From positions 62,001-126,000 of the forward strand of contig NZ_FCNZ02000001.1 in assembly GCF_001544495.1 (NCBI RefSeq): a stretch of DNA of 64,000 nucleotides, read 5' to 3'. The notes beneath the pieces were generated by a model, which searched no databases, was not told the DNA's origin, and was given only the letters and a program-made list of their open reading frames with translations. Position numbers and translations under genes: made by a program. This document shows, in pieces, positions 9,113 through 16,407 of the stretch. Each line of letters opens with the position of its first letter. Within the stretch, counting starts at the first letter, position 1. The DNA comes from Caballeronia telluris (GTDB lineage: Bacteria > Pseudomonadota > Gammaproteobacteria > Burkholderiales > Burkholderiaceae).

Positions 9113-10702
9113 ATGCGGCATACCGTCATCGGTGTTTTCGACACTTACGTGCAAGCCGAGCAGGCGCGCTCGGCGCTCACGGCCGCGGGCTTTTCGCACG
9201 GCGACATCGAATTGCAGGCGAACCCGAAACGCGACGACGCCGCCGAACCGTCGCTCGCGCCGGACGCCGAGACGCATGCCGAACCGGGCGTGCTCGCGAA
9301 TATCGAGCGCTTTTTCTCGATGCTGTTCGGCGGCCGCGATCAGCCGCCCGAAGTCGCGCATTATTCCGAAGCGGTGCGGCGCGGTGCCGTGCTCATCGCG
9401 GTGGATACGAACACCGAAGCCGAAGTCGATATCGCGCGCACGACGCTCGCGGATCAAGGCGCGGTCGACATCGACGAACGCGCCGCGAGCTGGGGTGCGC
9501 TCGCGCACGGCGCAACGGCCACGGAGGACGACCGCGATCATTCCATTCTCGACGAACTCGGTCTCGGACGCGGCAGCGCCGTGCCGGGGCGCGATCCGCT
9601 GGATACGGAGCGGTCCGCCGCGCGCGCCGACCTGAACCGGGCGCGGGCTTATCCGCGTGCGGACGTCGGCGATCCGGCCGTCGAACCGATGCTCGATCCG
9701 CTAGGAGACCCGCTCGGCAATCCGCTGCGTCCGCAGGACCCGGCGACGCTCTCGTCGCGCGACATCTTCACCGAAACGCCTGCCGAGCCGCTCGGACCGC
9801 TCGACATGCCCGCCACCCGCGAAGACTCGCTCGCGCGCGGCACGGCCGGCCGCGATCCGCTCACGGCAGAAAATATCGGCTCCCCCGCGCAGCGCGACTC
9901 GCTGTCACCGACGTCGCTCTCCGAGCGCGATGCGCTCGTCGGCGCCGATCCGCTCGCGCCGCTCAAGCCCGCCACGCCGGCCAGCGACACCCTCGCACGC
10001 GACGCGCTCGGCGAACGCGATGCGCTGACGGGCCGCGATCCATTGTCTGCGGGCAACGTCGGTACGCCGGCGCAGCGCGATCCGATATCGCCGGCATCGG
10101 GTTCGCCCGCGACGCCCGCGAGCGACGCGCTCGGCGGCCGCGACGCGACATATCGCTACGACCCGCAAGCCCAACGCGATATGCCGGGCGCGTCCGGTCG
10201 CTCGATGGAGGGCGGTTCCGTTCCAGGCGGCCCGTTGCCGGGTACGAGCGCGGAGTCGGCGCGCGACTGGCGTCCGGTCAATTCGCTCGACGAAACCGAT
10301 GCGGCCGCGAACGATGCCTTCGCGCCGCGCGTATCGGAGCCCGACGCGCCGGATGCCGCGCGCATGGGGGCGCCCTCGGCCTCGGGCCGTGCGCCCGGAG
10401 CGCTCGGTCCGCAGACCATTCCCGACGAATACATGGAGTATTCCGACGACTTCCGCAGCGATTACGACTCGAAGTATGCGACGACGGGTTCGCCCTACGA
10501 GGATTACGAAGGCGCCTATCGCTATGGCGCGAATCTCGGCAACGACGAGCGCTTTCGCAGCCGTCAGTGGGACGATCAGATGGAGTACGAGTTGCAGCGC
10601 GACTGGGAAAGCCGTCATCCGGAAGGCGGCGATACCTGGGATCGCTTCAAGGCCGCGATCCGTCATGGCTGGGATCGCGTGACCGGACATCATCACGTTT
10701 GA
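9113..10702 (+). CDS. Stress-protein-17M-like domain with long acidic repeat region
   Basis: 529 aa. The N-terminus (about 1-110) resembles the general stress protein 17M/YflT fold: HTVIGVFDTYVQAE followed by alpha/beta elements. A second half-domain covers about 75-140. Residues about 160-440 are low-complexity, rich in Ala, Asp, Pro and Arg with recurring RDPL/RDAL units and one partial duplication of about 40-60 residues. The C-terminus (about 440-529) is conserved-looking and rich in Tyr, Trp and Arg (YRYGANLG and a Trp-Asp-Arg ending). No signal peptide or membrane segment. AAGGAGG precedes the ATG. A sigma-54 promoter lies upstream, so stress or nutrient control is likely. Function unknown. 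Confidence 0.8.
   Translation: MRHTVIGVFDTYVQAEQARSALTAAGFSHGDIELQANPKRDDAAEPSLAPDAETHAEPGVLANIERFFSMLFGGRDQPPEVAHYSEAVRRGAVLIAVDTNTEAEVDIARTTLADQGAVDIDERAASWGALAHGATATEDDRDHSILDELGLGRGSAVPGRDPLDTERSAARADLNRARAYPRADVGDPAVEPMLDPLGDPLGNPLRPQDPATLSSRDIFTETPAEPLGPLDMPATREDSLARGTAGRDPLTAENIGSPAQRDSLSPTSLSERDALVGADPLAPLKPATPASDTLARDALGERDALTGRDPLSAGNVGTPAQRDPISPASGSPATPASDALGGRDATYRYDPQAQRDMPGASGRSMEGGSVPGGPLPGTSAESARDWRPVNSLDETDAAANDAFAPRVSEPDAPDAARMGAPSASGRAPGALGPQTIPDEYMEYSDDFRSDYDSKYATTGSPYEDYEGAYRYGANLGNDERFRSRQWDDQMEYELQRDWESRHPEGGDTWDRFKAAIRHGWDRVTGHHHV
9848..10153 (+). repeat. In-frame partial duplication inside the stress protein
   Basis: Two in-frame units: unit 1 from codon 246 (9848) and unit 2 from codon 307 (10031). 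Both open with GRDPL, continue with NIGSPAQRD or NVGTPAQRD, and later contain PATPASD followed by an ALG(E/G)RDA ending. Unit 2 lacks about 20 residues of unit 1. Seen directly in the translation. Confidence 0.7.
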
Positions 10703-10727
10703 TCCTGCTTTGCAGCTTGTGTCGTGC

Positions 10728-10756
10728 AACGGCCCGCTCGCGCGGGCCGTTTTTTT
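10728..10756 (+). terminator. Rho-independent terminator
   Basis: Perfect nine-pair GC-rich stem ACGGCCCGC/GCGGGCCGT (10729-10737 with 10742-10750) with a four-base loop and seven Ts. It lies 26 bases after the stress-protein stop and also separates it from the convergent FMN reductase gene. Confidence 0.9.
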
Positions 10757-10777
10757 GGGCGCGCGCCGGACGCCGTT

Positions 10778-11332
10778 TCAGACGTTCGCGTGGTCCCTCA
10801 CCCACGCGACGTACTTGTCCATGAAGCCTTGCAGATACTTGCGCGTGTCTTCGCTGACGATCTTCCCGCTCGCATCGATACGCTTCTCGTCGTGCTTGAT
10901 GTACATCTCCGGCTGCCCGAGCAACGCGATGTCGAGGTAGGCGCACACGACGCGCAAGTGCGATTGCGCGAGCGCCGTCCCGATCGCTCCGACCGACGTG
11001 CCGATGACCGCGCCGGGTTTGCCGCCCCAGGCGCTGTGTCCCCACGGCCGCGAACCCCAGTCGAGCGCGTTTTTCAGCACGCCCGGCATCGAGCGGTTGT
11101 ATTCGGGCGTGACGAAGAGCAGCGCGTGCGCTTCGGAAATCTTCTGCTTGAGCGTGCGCGCGGCTTCGGGGAAATCGGCGTCGTAGTCCTGGCTGTAGAG
11201 CGGCAGGCTGCCGATGTCGAGGAATTCGAACGAGAAATCGCCCGGCGCGAGCGAGATGAGCGCGTGCGCAAGCCGCCGGTTGAACGACTCACGACGAAGG
11301 CTTCCGACGACAACCGCAACTTTGTAGGTCAT
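10778..11332 (-). CDS. NADPH-dependent FMN reductase (ChrR/YieF-type)
   Basis: 184 aa flavodoxin-fold reductase. The FMN phosphate loop is GSLRRESFNR (about 10-19) and the flavin-contact motif is PEYNRSMPGVLKNALDW (about 76-92). Members reduce FMN, quinones, azo dyes or chromate with NAD(P)H in the cytosol and often protect against redox stress. Length is typical. Convergent with the stress-protein gene, with a shared terminator region between them. The natural substrate cannot be read from sequence. Confidence 0.9.
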   Translation of the reverse strand: MTYKVAVVVGSLRRESFNRRLAHALISLAPGDFSFEFLDIGSLPLYSQDYDADFPEAARTLKQKISEAHALLFVTPEYNRSMPGVLKNALDWGSRPWGHSAWGGKPGAVIGTSVGAIGTALAQSHLRVVCAYLDIALLGQPEMYIKHDEKRIDASGKIVSEDTRKYLQGFMDKYVAWVRDHANV

Positions 11333-11555
11333 GGCGTGTTCCCCTAATTGAGTGGAGACGAGGCATCGATGGACTGCTGTCCGCCAGCGGGCGGCGCAAA
11401 AGGACGGGCCGCCGGCGCCGTCGTCATCGCGATCCGCCCATCATAGGCGCCGGATTGCGAACCTGCCACGCACAGACGCCCGCCCGATGCGCAAGCGCGG
11501 TGCAACCCGGTCGATAGCGCGAGCGCGCGCCCTTGAGCCATCGATTTCCACACAG

Positions 11556-11578
11556 TTATGCACAGAAAATGTGGATAA
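11556..11578. promoter_or_regulatory. Inverted pair of DnaA-box-like 9-mers
   Basis: TTATGCACA (11556-11564, one mismatch to the DnaA box TTATCCACA) faces TGTGGATAA (11570-11578, exact match on the other strand), five bases apart. They lie in the 11333-11688 gap, which otherwise holds no gene I can support. No dnaA, dnaN, parAB or AT-rich unwinding element is near, so this is more likely a DnaA titration/regulatory site or chance than an origin. Confidence 0.4.
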
Positions 11579-11621
11579 CTTGGGGAGATGTCTGTGCATC
11601 GTTTAGTTCTGGATCGGTAAA

Positions 11622-11641
11622 CGCAAGCGAGAGCGCTTGCG
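11622..11641 (-). terminator. Stem-loop after the small secreted ORF
   Basis: Perfect eight-pair stem CGCAAGCG/CGCTTGCG with a four-base loop. It is about 48 bases past the stop of the minus-strand ORF at 11689-11853 and is followed on that strand only by a short T run (TTTACC), so it is a weak terminator candidate. Confidence 0.35.
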
Positions 11642-11688
11642 GCCGCTTTCGCATTTTTCCGTGGTCGAACCGGCGGATATGGCGCGTC

Positions 11689-11853
11689 TTACTGTCCGAA
11701 AAACACGTTGCATTGCGATGCCGGACCTTGGCAGCTCTGCCGCTGCGAATCGGCGGCTTGAGCGGTGCCTGCGGCGGCCAGCAGAGCGATGGAAGCGATA
11801 TTCGCAGCAACGGGCTTAGCGTGCGCGTTCTGCGCGTTGCCGCGTGCCAGCAT
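11689..11853 (-). CDS. Candidate small exported peptide
   Basis: 54 aa from ATG at 11853. After a short basic lead comes a hydrophobic run ANIASIALLAAAG and an AQA-A type signal peptidase I site, leaving a mature peptide of about 21 aa with two cysteines (SCQGPASQC) ending NVFFGQ. The pattern resembles small periplasmic proteins of Burkholderia, but I cannot name the family. The ribosome site is poor, and the frame can be extended to a TTG at 11874. A stem-loop follows the stop. Divergent from the DUF4148 gene. Confidence 0.45.
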   Translation of the reverse strand: MLARGNAQNAHAKPVAANIASIALLAAAGTAQAADSQRQSCQGPASQCNVFFGQ

Positions 11854-11953
11854 TTCGCGCCAGCCGCACAACAATCTGTTGGCTCAATCGCCATTAATGT
11901 TCGATAGCTTCTCTCCTACACTCCGTCCATCGATGCATTCAGGAGAGTTCGAC

Positions 11954-12217
11954 ATGAAACGCGCACTGATCAACGGATTGCTGATTTCCGCGCTCGTCGC
12001 GGCCGCTCCCGCCTTCGCCGGCGATGTCGTTCAATCGTCCGGCACGGACACTGCAAATGTCACCGGTAAAACTCGCGCAGAAGTCAAAGCCGAACTGGCG
12101 ACCGCGCGTCGCAACGGTGATCTCGAAGCGGTCAACGAGCGCACCTATCCGCAATTGCTGCCGTATCAGCAGCGCCGCGCTCAACTCGTCGCGAGCCGCG
12201 TCACGAAGACACAGTAA
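11954..12217 (+). CDS. DUF4148 family periplasmic protein
   Basis: 87 aa. Signal peptide: MKR then a hydrophobic core to about residue 22 with a PAFA-G cleavage site. The mature part holds KTRAEVKAELATAR and a tail with NERTYPQLLPYQQRRAQL, typical of the DUF4148 family, which is abundant in Burkholderia and of unknown function. The frame is open upstream, but AGGAGA precedes the ATG at 11954 and gives the signal peptide, so that start was taken. Followed by a terminator. Confidence 0.88.
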   Translation: MKRALINGLLISALVAAAPAFAGDVVQSSGTDTANVTGKTRAEVKAELATARRNGDLEAVNERTYPQLLPYQQRRAQLVASRVTKTQ

Positions 12218-12264
12218 CGCGGAACGAAACCGGCCTCCTCCACCCATCGTTTCGATGGTGGGTT

Positions 12265-12293
12265 CGCCCGACGCATCGCGCCGGGCGTTTTTT
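12265..12293 (+). terminator. Rho-independent terminator after DUF4148 gene
   Basis: Stem CGCCCG/CGGGCG (12265-12270 with 12282-12287) followed by six Ts, about 48 bases after the stop. A smaller hairpin CCATCG/CGATGG lies just before it. The convergent AEC carrier gene ends nearby. Confidence 0.75.
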
Positions 12294-12308
12294 CGCCGGA
12301 CACGCGCT

Positions 12309-13262
12309 TCAGAGCATCGCCGCCAGACACAGCGTCACGGTGACGAGCGACACGAGCGTCGAAAACAGAATCGCGCTCGATGTCACCGCCGCCTCCCGCC
12401 GATAAAACTCGGCGAGCATGAACGGTCCGGTGCCCGTCGGCAGCGCGCTCAGGATCACCGCCGTCTTCGCCCACAACGGCGGCAGCGCGAACACGTGAAA
12501 CGCGAGCCACCACGTCAGCAGCGGCTGCGCGACGAGCTTCAGCGCGACCAGCGCGCTCGCGGTCTTCGCGTGGCGCACGCCGGCCTGCTCGCCGAGAAAA
12601 AGCCCCAGCGCGACGAGCGCACCCGGGCTCGCCGCGCCGCCCAGCAACTTGAGGAACGCTTCCGCGCCGCCCGACACATGCATCCCCGCGCCGCTCCACA
12701 ACGCGCCCGCGAGCGGCGCGACGAGCAGCGGATTCGTCGCAAGCGACTTCGCCACCCGGCCGAGCGTCGCACCGATATGCCGCTCGGTCTGCAAGCCGAG
12801 TTCGATCATCACGATGGCAACCGCGAACAGCACGCACACGGTCATGATGGTTGCGATGACGGCCGGCGCGAGGCTCGGCTGGCCGAACGCGAGCAGACAC
12901 AGCGGCAAGCCGACGAAGCCCGTATTCGGATAGGCCGCGTTGAGTCCGTCGATGCTCGCATCGGCGAGATGGCGCGACTGCCTGAGCCGCACGAGCACGG
13001 TCGCGGCGAACACGACCCCCGAACCGATGCCGAAGACCGCGATGAACGCGGGCTGGTCGAGCATGCTCCACGGCGTTTTCGCCATGATGTCGAAGAGCAG
13101 CGCGGGCAGCGCAAGATAGACGACGAAACGGTTCAGTTCGGACGATGCGCTGGGTCCGAGCTTGCGCAATCTCGCGGCGGCGAAGCCCGCGAAGATCAGC
13201 CCGAAGATCGGCAGGATGATGGTAAGAAGCGGCGTGAACAGCGATGAAACCAATGGCGGCAT
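12309..13262 (-). CDS. AEC (auxin efflux carrier) family transporter
   Basis: 317 aa inner-membrane protein with about ten hydrophobic segments in two halves, as in the AEC/BASS-like fold. Conserved features: N-terminal LPIFGLIFAGF, a LNRFVVYLALPALLF motif and a crossover motif NTGFVGLPL with its Asn and Gly. Members export or import organic acids such as malonate or malate; the substrate here is not evident. Single gene. A perfect 8 bp dyad lies about 115 bases upstream. Confidence 0.88.
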   Translation of the reverse strand: MPPLVSSLFTPLLTIILPIFGLIFAGFAAARLRKLGPSASSELNRFVVYLALPALLFDIMAKTPWSMLDQPAFIAVFGIGSGVVFAATVLVRLRQSRHLADASIDGLNAAYPNTGFVGLPLCLLAFGQPSLAPAVIATIMTVCVLFAVAIVMIELGLQTERHIGATLGRVAKSLATNPLLVAPLAGALWSGAGMHVSGGAEAFLKLLGGAASPGALVALGLFLGEQAGVRHAKTASALVALKLVAQPLLTWWLAFHVFALPPLWAKTAVILSALPTGTGPFMLAEFYRREAAVTSSAILFSTLVSLVTVTLCLAAML

Positions 13263-13375
13263 GAAGGGAAACGGCCAGGCGGCGGATGGTTGGGTGAAGG
13301 CAAGGATACCGTCTGATGCAGCCGGCCGCAGGTCGAGTCGCGGCCAAAGGTGAGACGTTTCGGGAGCCGCCGCAG

Positions 13376-13396
13376 GGTGAGTCGCCGAGACTCACC
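13376..13396. promoter_or_regulatory. Perfect dyad upstream of the AEC carrier
   Basis: GGTGAGTC (13376-13383), five bases, GACTCACC (13389-13396). Further half-site-like copies GGTGAG and CTCACG flank it within 40 bases. Candidate operator for the minus-strand carrier; no regulator gene is adjacent. Confidence 0.4.
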
Positions 13397-13478
13397 GAAG
13401 CTCACGATTACGCGATTCACAGTATTTCTAAGCATCCGCGCGAGCCGTCGACGGTTTGTTTAGTTTTCCCTCAAGCCC

Positions 13479-13733
13479 TTGTTCCATAAGGCTTTGCGCG
13501 ATTCGACAGAGCTCGCTCGACACGCTCACGCATGGATCGTTGCATACGCAACGGTTTCTTCGACGCCGCGCATGCGATCGCTTATGGACGCTTCAGGTGA
13601 GCTAATACGGGACCCGCGTTTGATTGCCGGACTCGCCCATCGCATGCGAGAAGAAGCGTTCCTCGCGCAGATGCGTAAATTCAATTGCATCAATGATTTG
13701 CACGATTCATTCGAAGTGCTTTACGCAGATTGA
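13479..13733 (+). CDS. Uncertain small ORF
   Basis: Up to 84 aa from a TTG, or 53 aa from ATG at 13572. No ribosome site, no recognised domain; the C-terminal part is amphipathic and charged (RMREEAFLAQMRKF). Codon use is less biased than in neighbouring genes. Apart from this ORF and the dyad, the stretch 13263-13851 holds nothing I recognise. It may be non-coding. Confidence 0.22.
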   Translation: MFHKALRDSTELARHAHAWIVAYATVSSTPRMRSLMDASGELIRDPRLIAGLAHRMREEAFLAQMRKFNCINDLHDSFEVLYAD

Positions 13734-13851
13734 ACGTGCGGTCGCGCACACACTCCGGACAGCCCGCACGCCGCAAAGGTGAGCGCTTTCGGGAGGTCGG
13801 AACGAAGCTTGCTGCACCGACATTCCCTTCGTCCATCAGCGCGGAATAACG

Positions 13852-14421
13852 ATGACCCTGAAACGTCCCTGGCTTTATGGCGCCGCGGCAGTACTCGCGA
13901 TCGGCGCCGTCGGCCTTCTTGCTGCCTGCGCCACGCAAGGCGCCAACAAGAGCGGCAACGCAAAGGTGCCGGAACCGGCGAAGCCCGTCGATCTCGATCG
14001 CTACCTCGGTCAGTGGTATGAGTTCGCGCGCTATGAGAACCGCTTCGAGCGCAACTGCGAAGCCGTCACGGCCAACTATGCAAGACGCGACGACGGCCTC
14101 GTTTCCGTCGTCAACGCATGTCGCGTGGGCGGGCTAACCGGACCGTACAAAGCATCCGAGGGACGCGCGAAGATCGTCGCGGGGTCGGAGAATGCGAAGC
14201 TGAAGGTGTCGTTCTTCGGACCGTTCTATGTCGGCGACTACTGGGTGCTGGATCACGCCGACGACTATTCGTGGTCCATCGTCGGCGAGCCGAGCGGCCG
14301 CTATCTGTGGATACTGACGCGCGAGGCGCGGCCCGCTGCCGCCGAGCGCACCGCGCTGATCGAGCGGGCACGCAAACTCGGCTACGACGTGACGATGCTG
14401 CGCGAGACGCGGCACGACTGA
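13852..14421 (+). CDS. blc: Bacterial lipocalin (outer-membrane lipoprotein Blc)
   Basis: 189 aa. Signal peptide with lipobox LLAAC, so the protein should be lipidated at about Cys26. The lipocalin signature is clear: LGQWYEFARYENRFERNC near residue 52, YVGDYWVLD and a WILTRE strand near the end. Blc-type lipocalins bind lipids, probably lysophospholipids, at the outer membrane and are often induced by envelope stress. The ATG at 13852 directly precedes the basic signal-peptide lead. Convergent with the H-NS-like gene. Confidence 0.93.
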   Translation: MTLKRPWLYGAAAVLAIGAVGLLAACATQGANKSGNAKVPEPAKPVDLDRYLGQWYEFARYENRFERNCEAVTANYARRDDGLVSVVNACRVGGLTGPYKASEGRAKIVAGSENAKLKVSFFGPFYVGDYWVLDHADDYSWSIVGEPSGRYLWILTREARPAAAERTALIERARKLGYDVTMLRETRHD

Positions 14422-14446
14422 CGGCCTTCGCGCGCTCGCACCGGCG

Positions 14447-14746
14447 CTATTCGATGAGGAAGCGTTCCTTGTTCTTGCCCGCGAGCCATGCGGGCGTGCG
14501 TCCGCGTCCGCTCCACGTTTCGCCGGTCTTCGGGTTGCGGTATTTCGGCGGCAGCGGCGCCTTTTTGGCAACGGCTGCGCCCCGGCCGCGCGTCGCGCGA
14601 AAGCCGAGTTCCTCGGCGGTCAGCCCGTATTCGGCGATCTTCGTTTTGATCTCTTCGATAGCGTCGGCGACTTCCTTTTCGCGCGCCGCCGCGACTTCGG
14701 CTTGCAGTTTTTCGAGTTGTGCCGTGAGTTGCCTGTAGGTCGCCAT
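14447..14746 (-). CDS. H-NS-like nucleoid protein
   Basis: 99 aa. N-terminal coiled-coil (about 3-40), linker, then the C-terminal H-NS DNA-binding motif: KYRNPKTGETWSGRGRTPAWL at about 69-89. Silences AT-rich, often foreign, DNA. The frame extends 17 codons upstream, but ATG 14746 begins the coiled coil and has AAGGAT before it. Monocistronic. Burkholderia genomes carry several such paralogues, so the specific role is unknown. Confidence 0.9.
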   Translation of the reverse strand: MATYRQLTAQLEKLQAEVAAAREKEVADAIEEIKTKIAEYGLTAEELGFRATRGRGAAVAKKAPLPPKYRNPKTGETWSGRGRTPAWLAGKNKERFLIE

Positions 14747-14827
14747 GAATCCTTGCTCCGCAGTATTCGGATGATCAGCAGACCGCAAGCGGCTCAAAAA
14801 GTGCCGGGATTCATCAGTTCTTTTGGT

Positions 14828-16051
14828 TTAATCGTCGATGGCGTCGTAAAGCAGATGTTCAAACTGCTGCGCCATCGGGAACGGCTCCTCGGCGCGCCGC
14901 TGGATCATGAAGATGCCGATCATGTCTTCCACCGGATCGGCGAACCAGCTCGTGCCGAGGGCGCCCGGCCAGCCGAAGGTGCCCGGCGAACGATAGCCGG
15001 CGCGCAGTTGCCGCGCGGCGTCGTCGACGATCGCGAGGCCCAGGCCGAAACCCTGGCTCGCCCAGACGGGATAGCCGAACGCCGGAATGCGGCGCTGCTC
15101 GGCGCTGAGAAAGTTCGAGCGCATCAGGTCGATCGACTTGTGCGAGAGCAGGCGCGGGCCGCGCATGCGTTCGCCGGCATCGCCTTGCAGCCGGCCGCGC
15201 CCGAGCAGCATGCGGGCGAATCGCAGATAGTCGTCGGCGGTCGAAACGAGCCCGCCGCCGCCGCTCTGGAAGCGCGCGGGGTCGATCCAGCGGCTCGTCG
15301 CGGGATGATCCTCGGGTGCCTGCCGGCGGCTCGCGGTATCGACGACGTAAGAGGTCGACAGCCGGCCGACCTTCTCCTGCGGCACGACGAAGCCGGTATC
15401 CGGCATGCCGAGCGGCTCGAAGATGCGCGTGCGGAAGAAATCGTCGAGCGACATGTCCGCGACGCGCTGGATCAGCACGCCGAGCACGTCGGTCGTGATG
15501 CCGTAATGCCAGCGCGCGCCCGGCTGATACATGAGCGGAAGCTCAACGACATGTTCCAGCCAGCGCGCCGGATCGACCATCACGTCGAAGCCGTTGAAGA
15601 CTTTCTCGTAGGCGTCGGCGAGCGCGCCTTCCGCGGTGAAGTGATAGGCGAAGCCCGCGCGATGCGTGAGCAGGTCGAGCAGCGTGATCGGCGCGGCCAG
15701 CGGCTCGGTGCGGTCGAGCGGCGCGTCGGGCGTGGCGAGCACCGCGAGCTTGTTGAGTTCCGGCAGCCACTTCGACACCGCGCTGTCGAAATCGAGCCGC
15801 CCTTCTTCGATCAGCATCAGCGCGGCGACGCTCGTGACAGGCTTGGTCATCGACGCGATGCGAAAGAGCGTGTCGCGCGTCATGGGCGTTTGGGTGTCGA
15901 GATCGCGCCAGCCGAGCGTGTCGGCGTGGGCGATCTCGCCGTGCCGCCACGCGAGCGTGACGATGCCGGCGACATCGCCGGAGTCGACGAAGCGTTGCAG
16001 CGCGCCGGTGAGGCGCGCGAGGCGTTCTGGGGCAAAGCCGGCTTTCGACAT
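14828..16051 (-). CDS. Serine hydrolase of the class C beta-lactamase/EstB family
   Basis: 407 aa, no signal peptide, so probably cytosolic. SxxK motif S67-MT-K70 and catalytic tyrosine Y183 in WHYGIT match EstB-type esterases in spacing; the canonical beta-lactamase YxN Asn is absent (YGI), which argues for esterase rather than beta-lactamase activity. Upstream of it lies a small lipoprotein gene in the same direction, 28 bases away. Substrate unknown. Confidence 0.88.
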   Translation of the reverse strand: MSKAGFAPERLARLTGALQRFVDSGDVAGIVTLAWRHGEIAHADTLGWRDLDTQTPMTRDTLFRIASMTKPVTSVAALMLIEEGRLDFDSAVSKWLPELNKLAVLATPDAPLDRTEPLAAPITLLDLLTHRAGFAYHFTAEGALADAYEKVFNGFDVMVDPARWLEHVVELPLMYQPGARWHYGITTDVLGVLIQRVADMSLDDFFRTRIFEPLGMPDTGFVVPQEKVGRLSTSYVVDTASRRQAPEDHPATSRWIDPARFQSGGGGLVSTADDYLRFARMLLGRGRLQGDAGERMRGPRLLSHKSIDLMRSNFLSAEQRRIPAFGYPVWASQGFGLGLAIVDDAARQLRAGYRSPGTFGWPGALGTSWFADPVEDMIGIFMIQRRAEEPFPMAQQFEHLLYDAIDD

Positions 16052-16079
16052 CGGTTCTCCTGTCGTTTGCTATCGACCC

Positions 16080-16337
16080 TTACTGCGGCTTGCAGGCGAT
16101 CAGCAGTCCGTTCTGGCCGTTGTCGAGCGACTGTTCCAGCACGTCGTAGTTCGCGCCCTGACAGGTGGCGCGCGCGTTTTGCGTGCACAGACTCCAGCCG
16201 CCGGCAGCCGGGCACTGGATCAGCGTAGTCGGACGGCCGTCGGCGGAAAAGAGAGGCGGTGCGCTGCTGCACGCGGCAAGCACCGATGCCATCGCCGCAA
16301 GCAAAACCGAAACGCCGAGCCGTATCCCGATCTTCAT
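16080..16337 (-). CDS. Small lipoprotein
   Basis: 85 aa. Signal peptide with lipobox VLAAC (Cys near 23) followed by SS, which favours outer-membrane sorting. The mature domain of about 62 aa has four further cysteines (IQCPAAG, SLCTQ, ATCQG, IACKPQ) that could form two disulfides. ATG 16337 was preferred over the longer frame because AAGGGG precedes it and the signal peptide begins there. No family recognised. Lies just before the serine hydrolase gene and may be co-transcribed with it. Confidence 0.75.
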   Translation of the reverse strand: MKIGIRLGVSVLLAAMASVLAACSSAPPLFSADGRPTTLIQCPAAGGWSLCTQNARATCQGANYDVLEQSLDNGQNGLLIACKPQ

Positions 16338-16407
16338 GCCAACCCCTTGTTCTCGCTGTATTTTTTGATCCCCGGAGTATGCCACGCGGATATCGAACTG
16401 CGCGGCG

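Noticed and set aside
11556..11641. Replication origin
   Set aside because: Only two DnaA-box-like sites, no dnaA/dnaN/parAB or AT-rich unwinding region nearby.
13690..13963. Two minus-strand small frames upstream of blc
   Set aside because: They overlap the lipocalin start and each other, lack ribosome sites and have no recognisable features.
14828..16051. Class C beta-lactamase (drug resistance)
   Set aside because: No signal peptide, and the motif after the catalytic Tyr is YGI rather than YxN; EstB-type esterase fits better.
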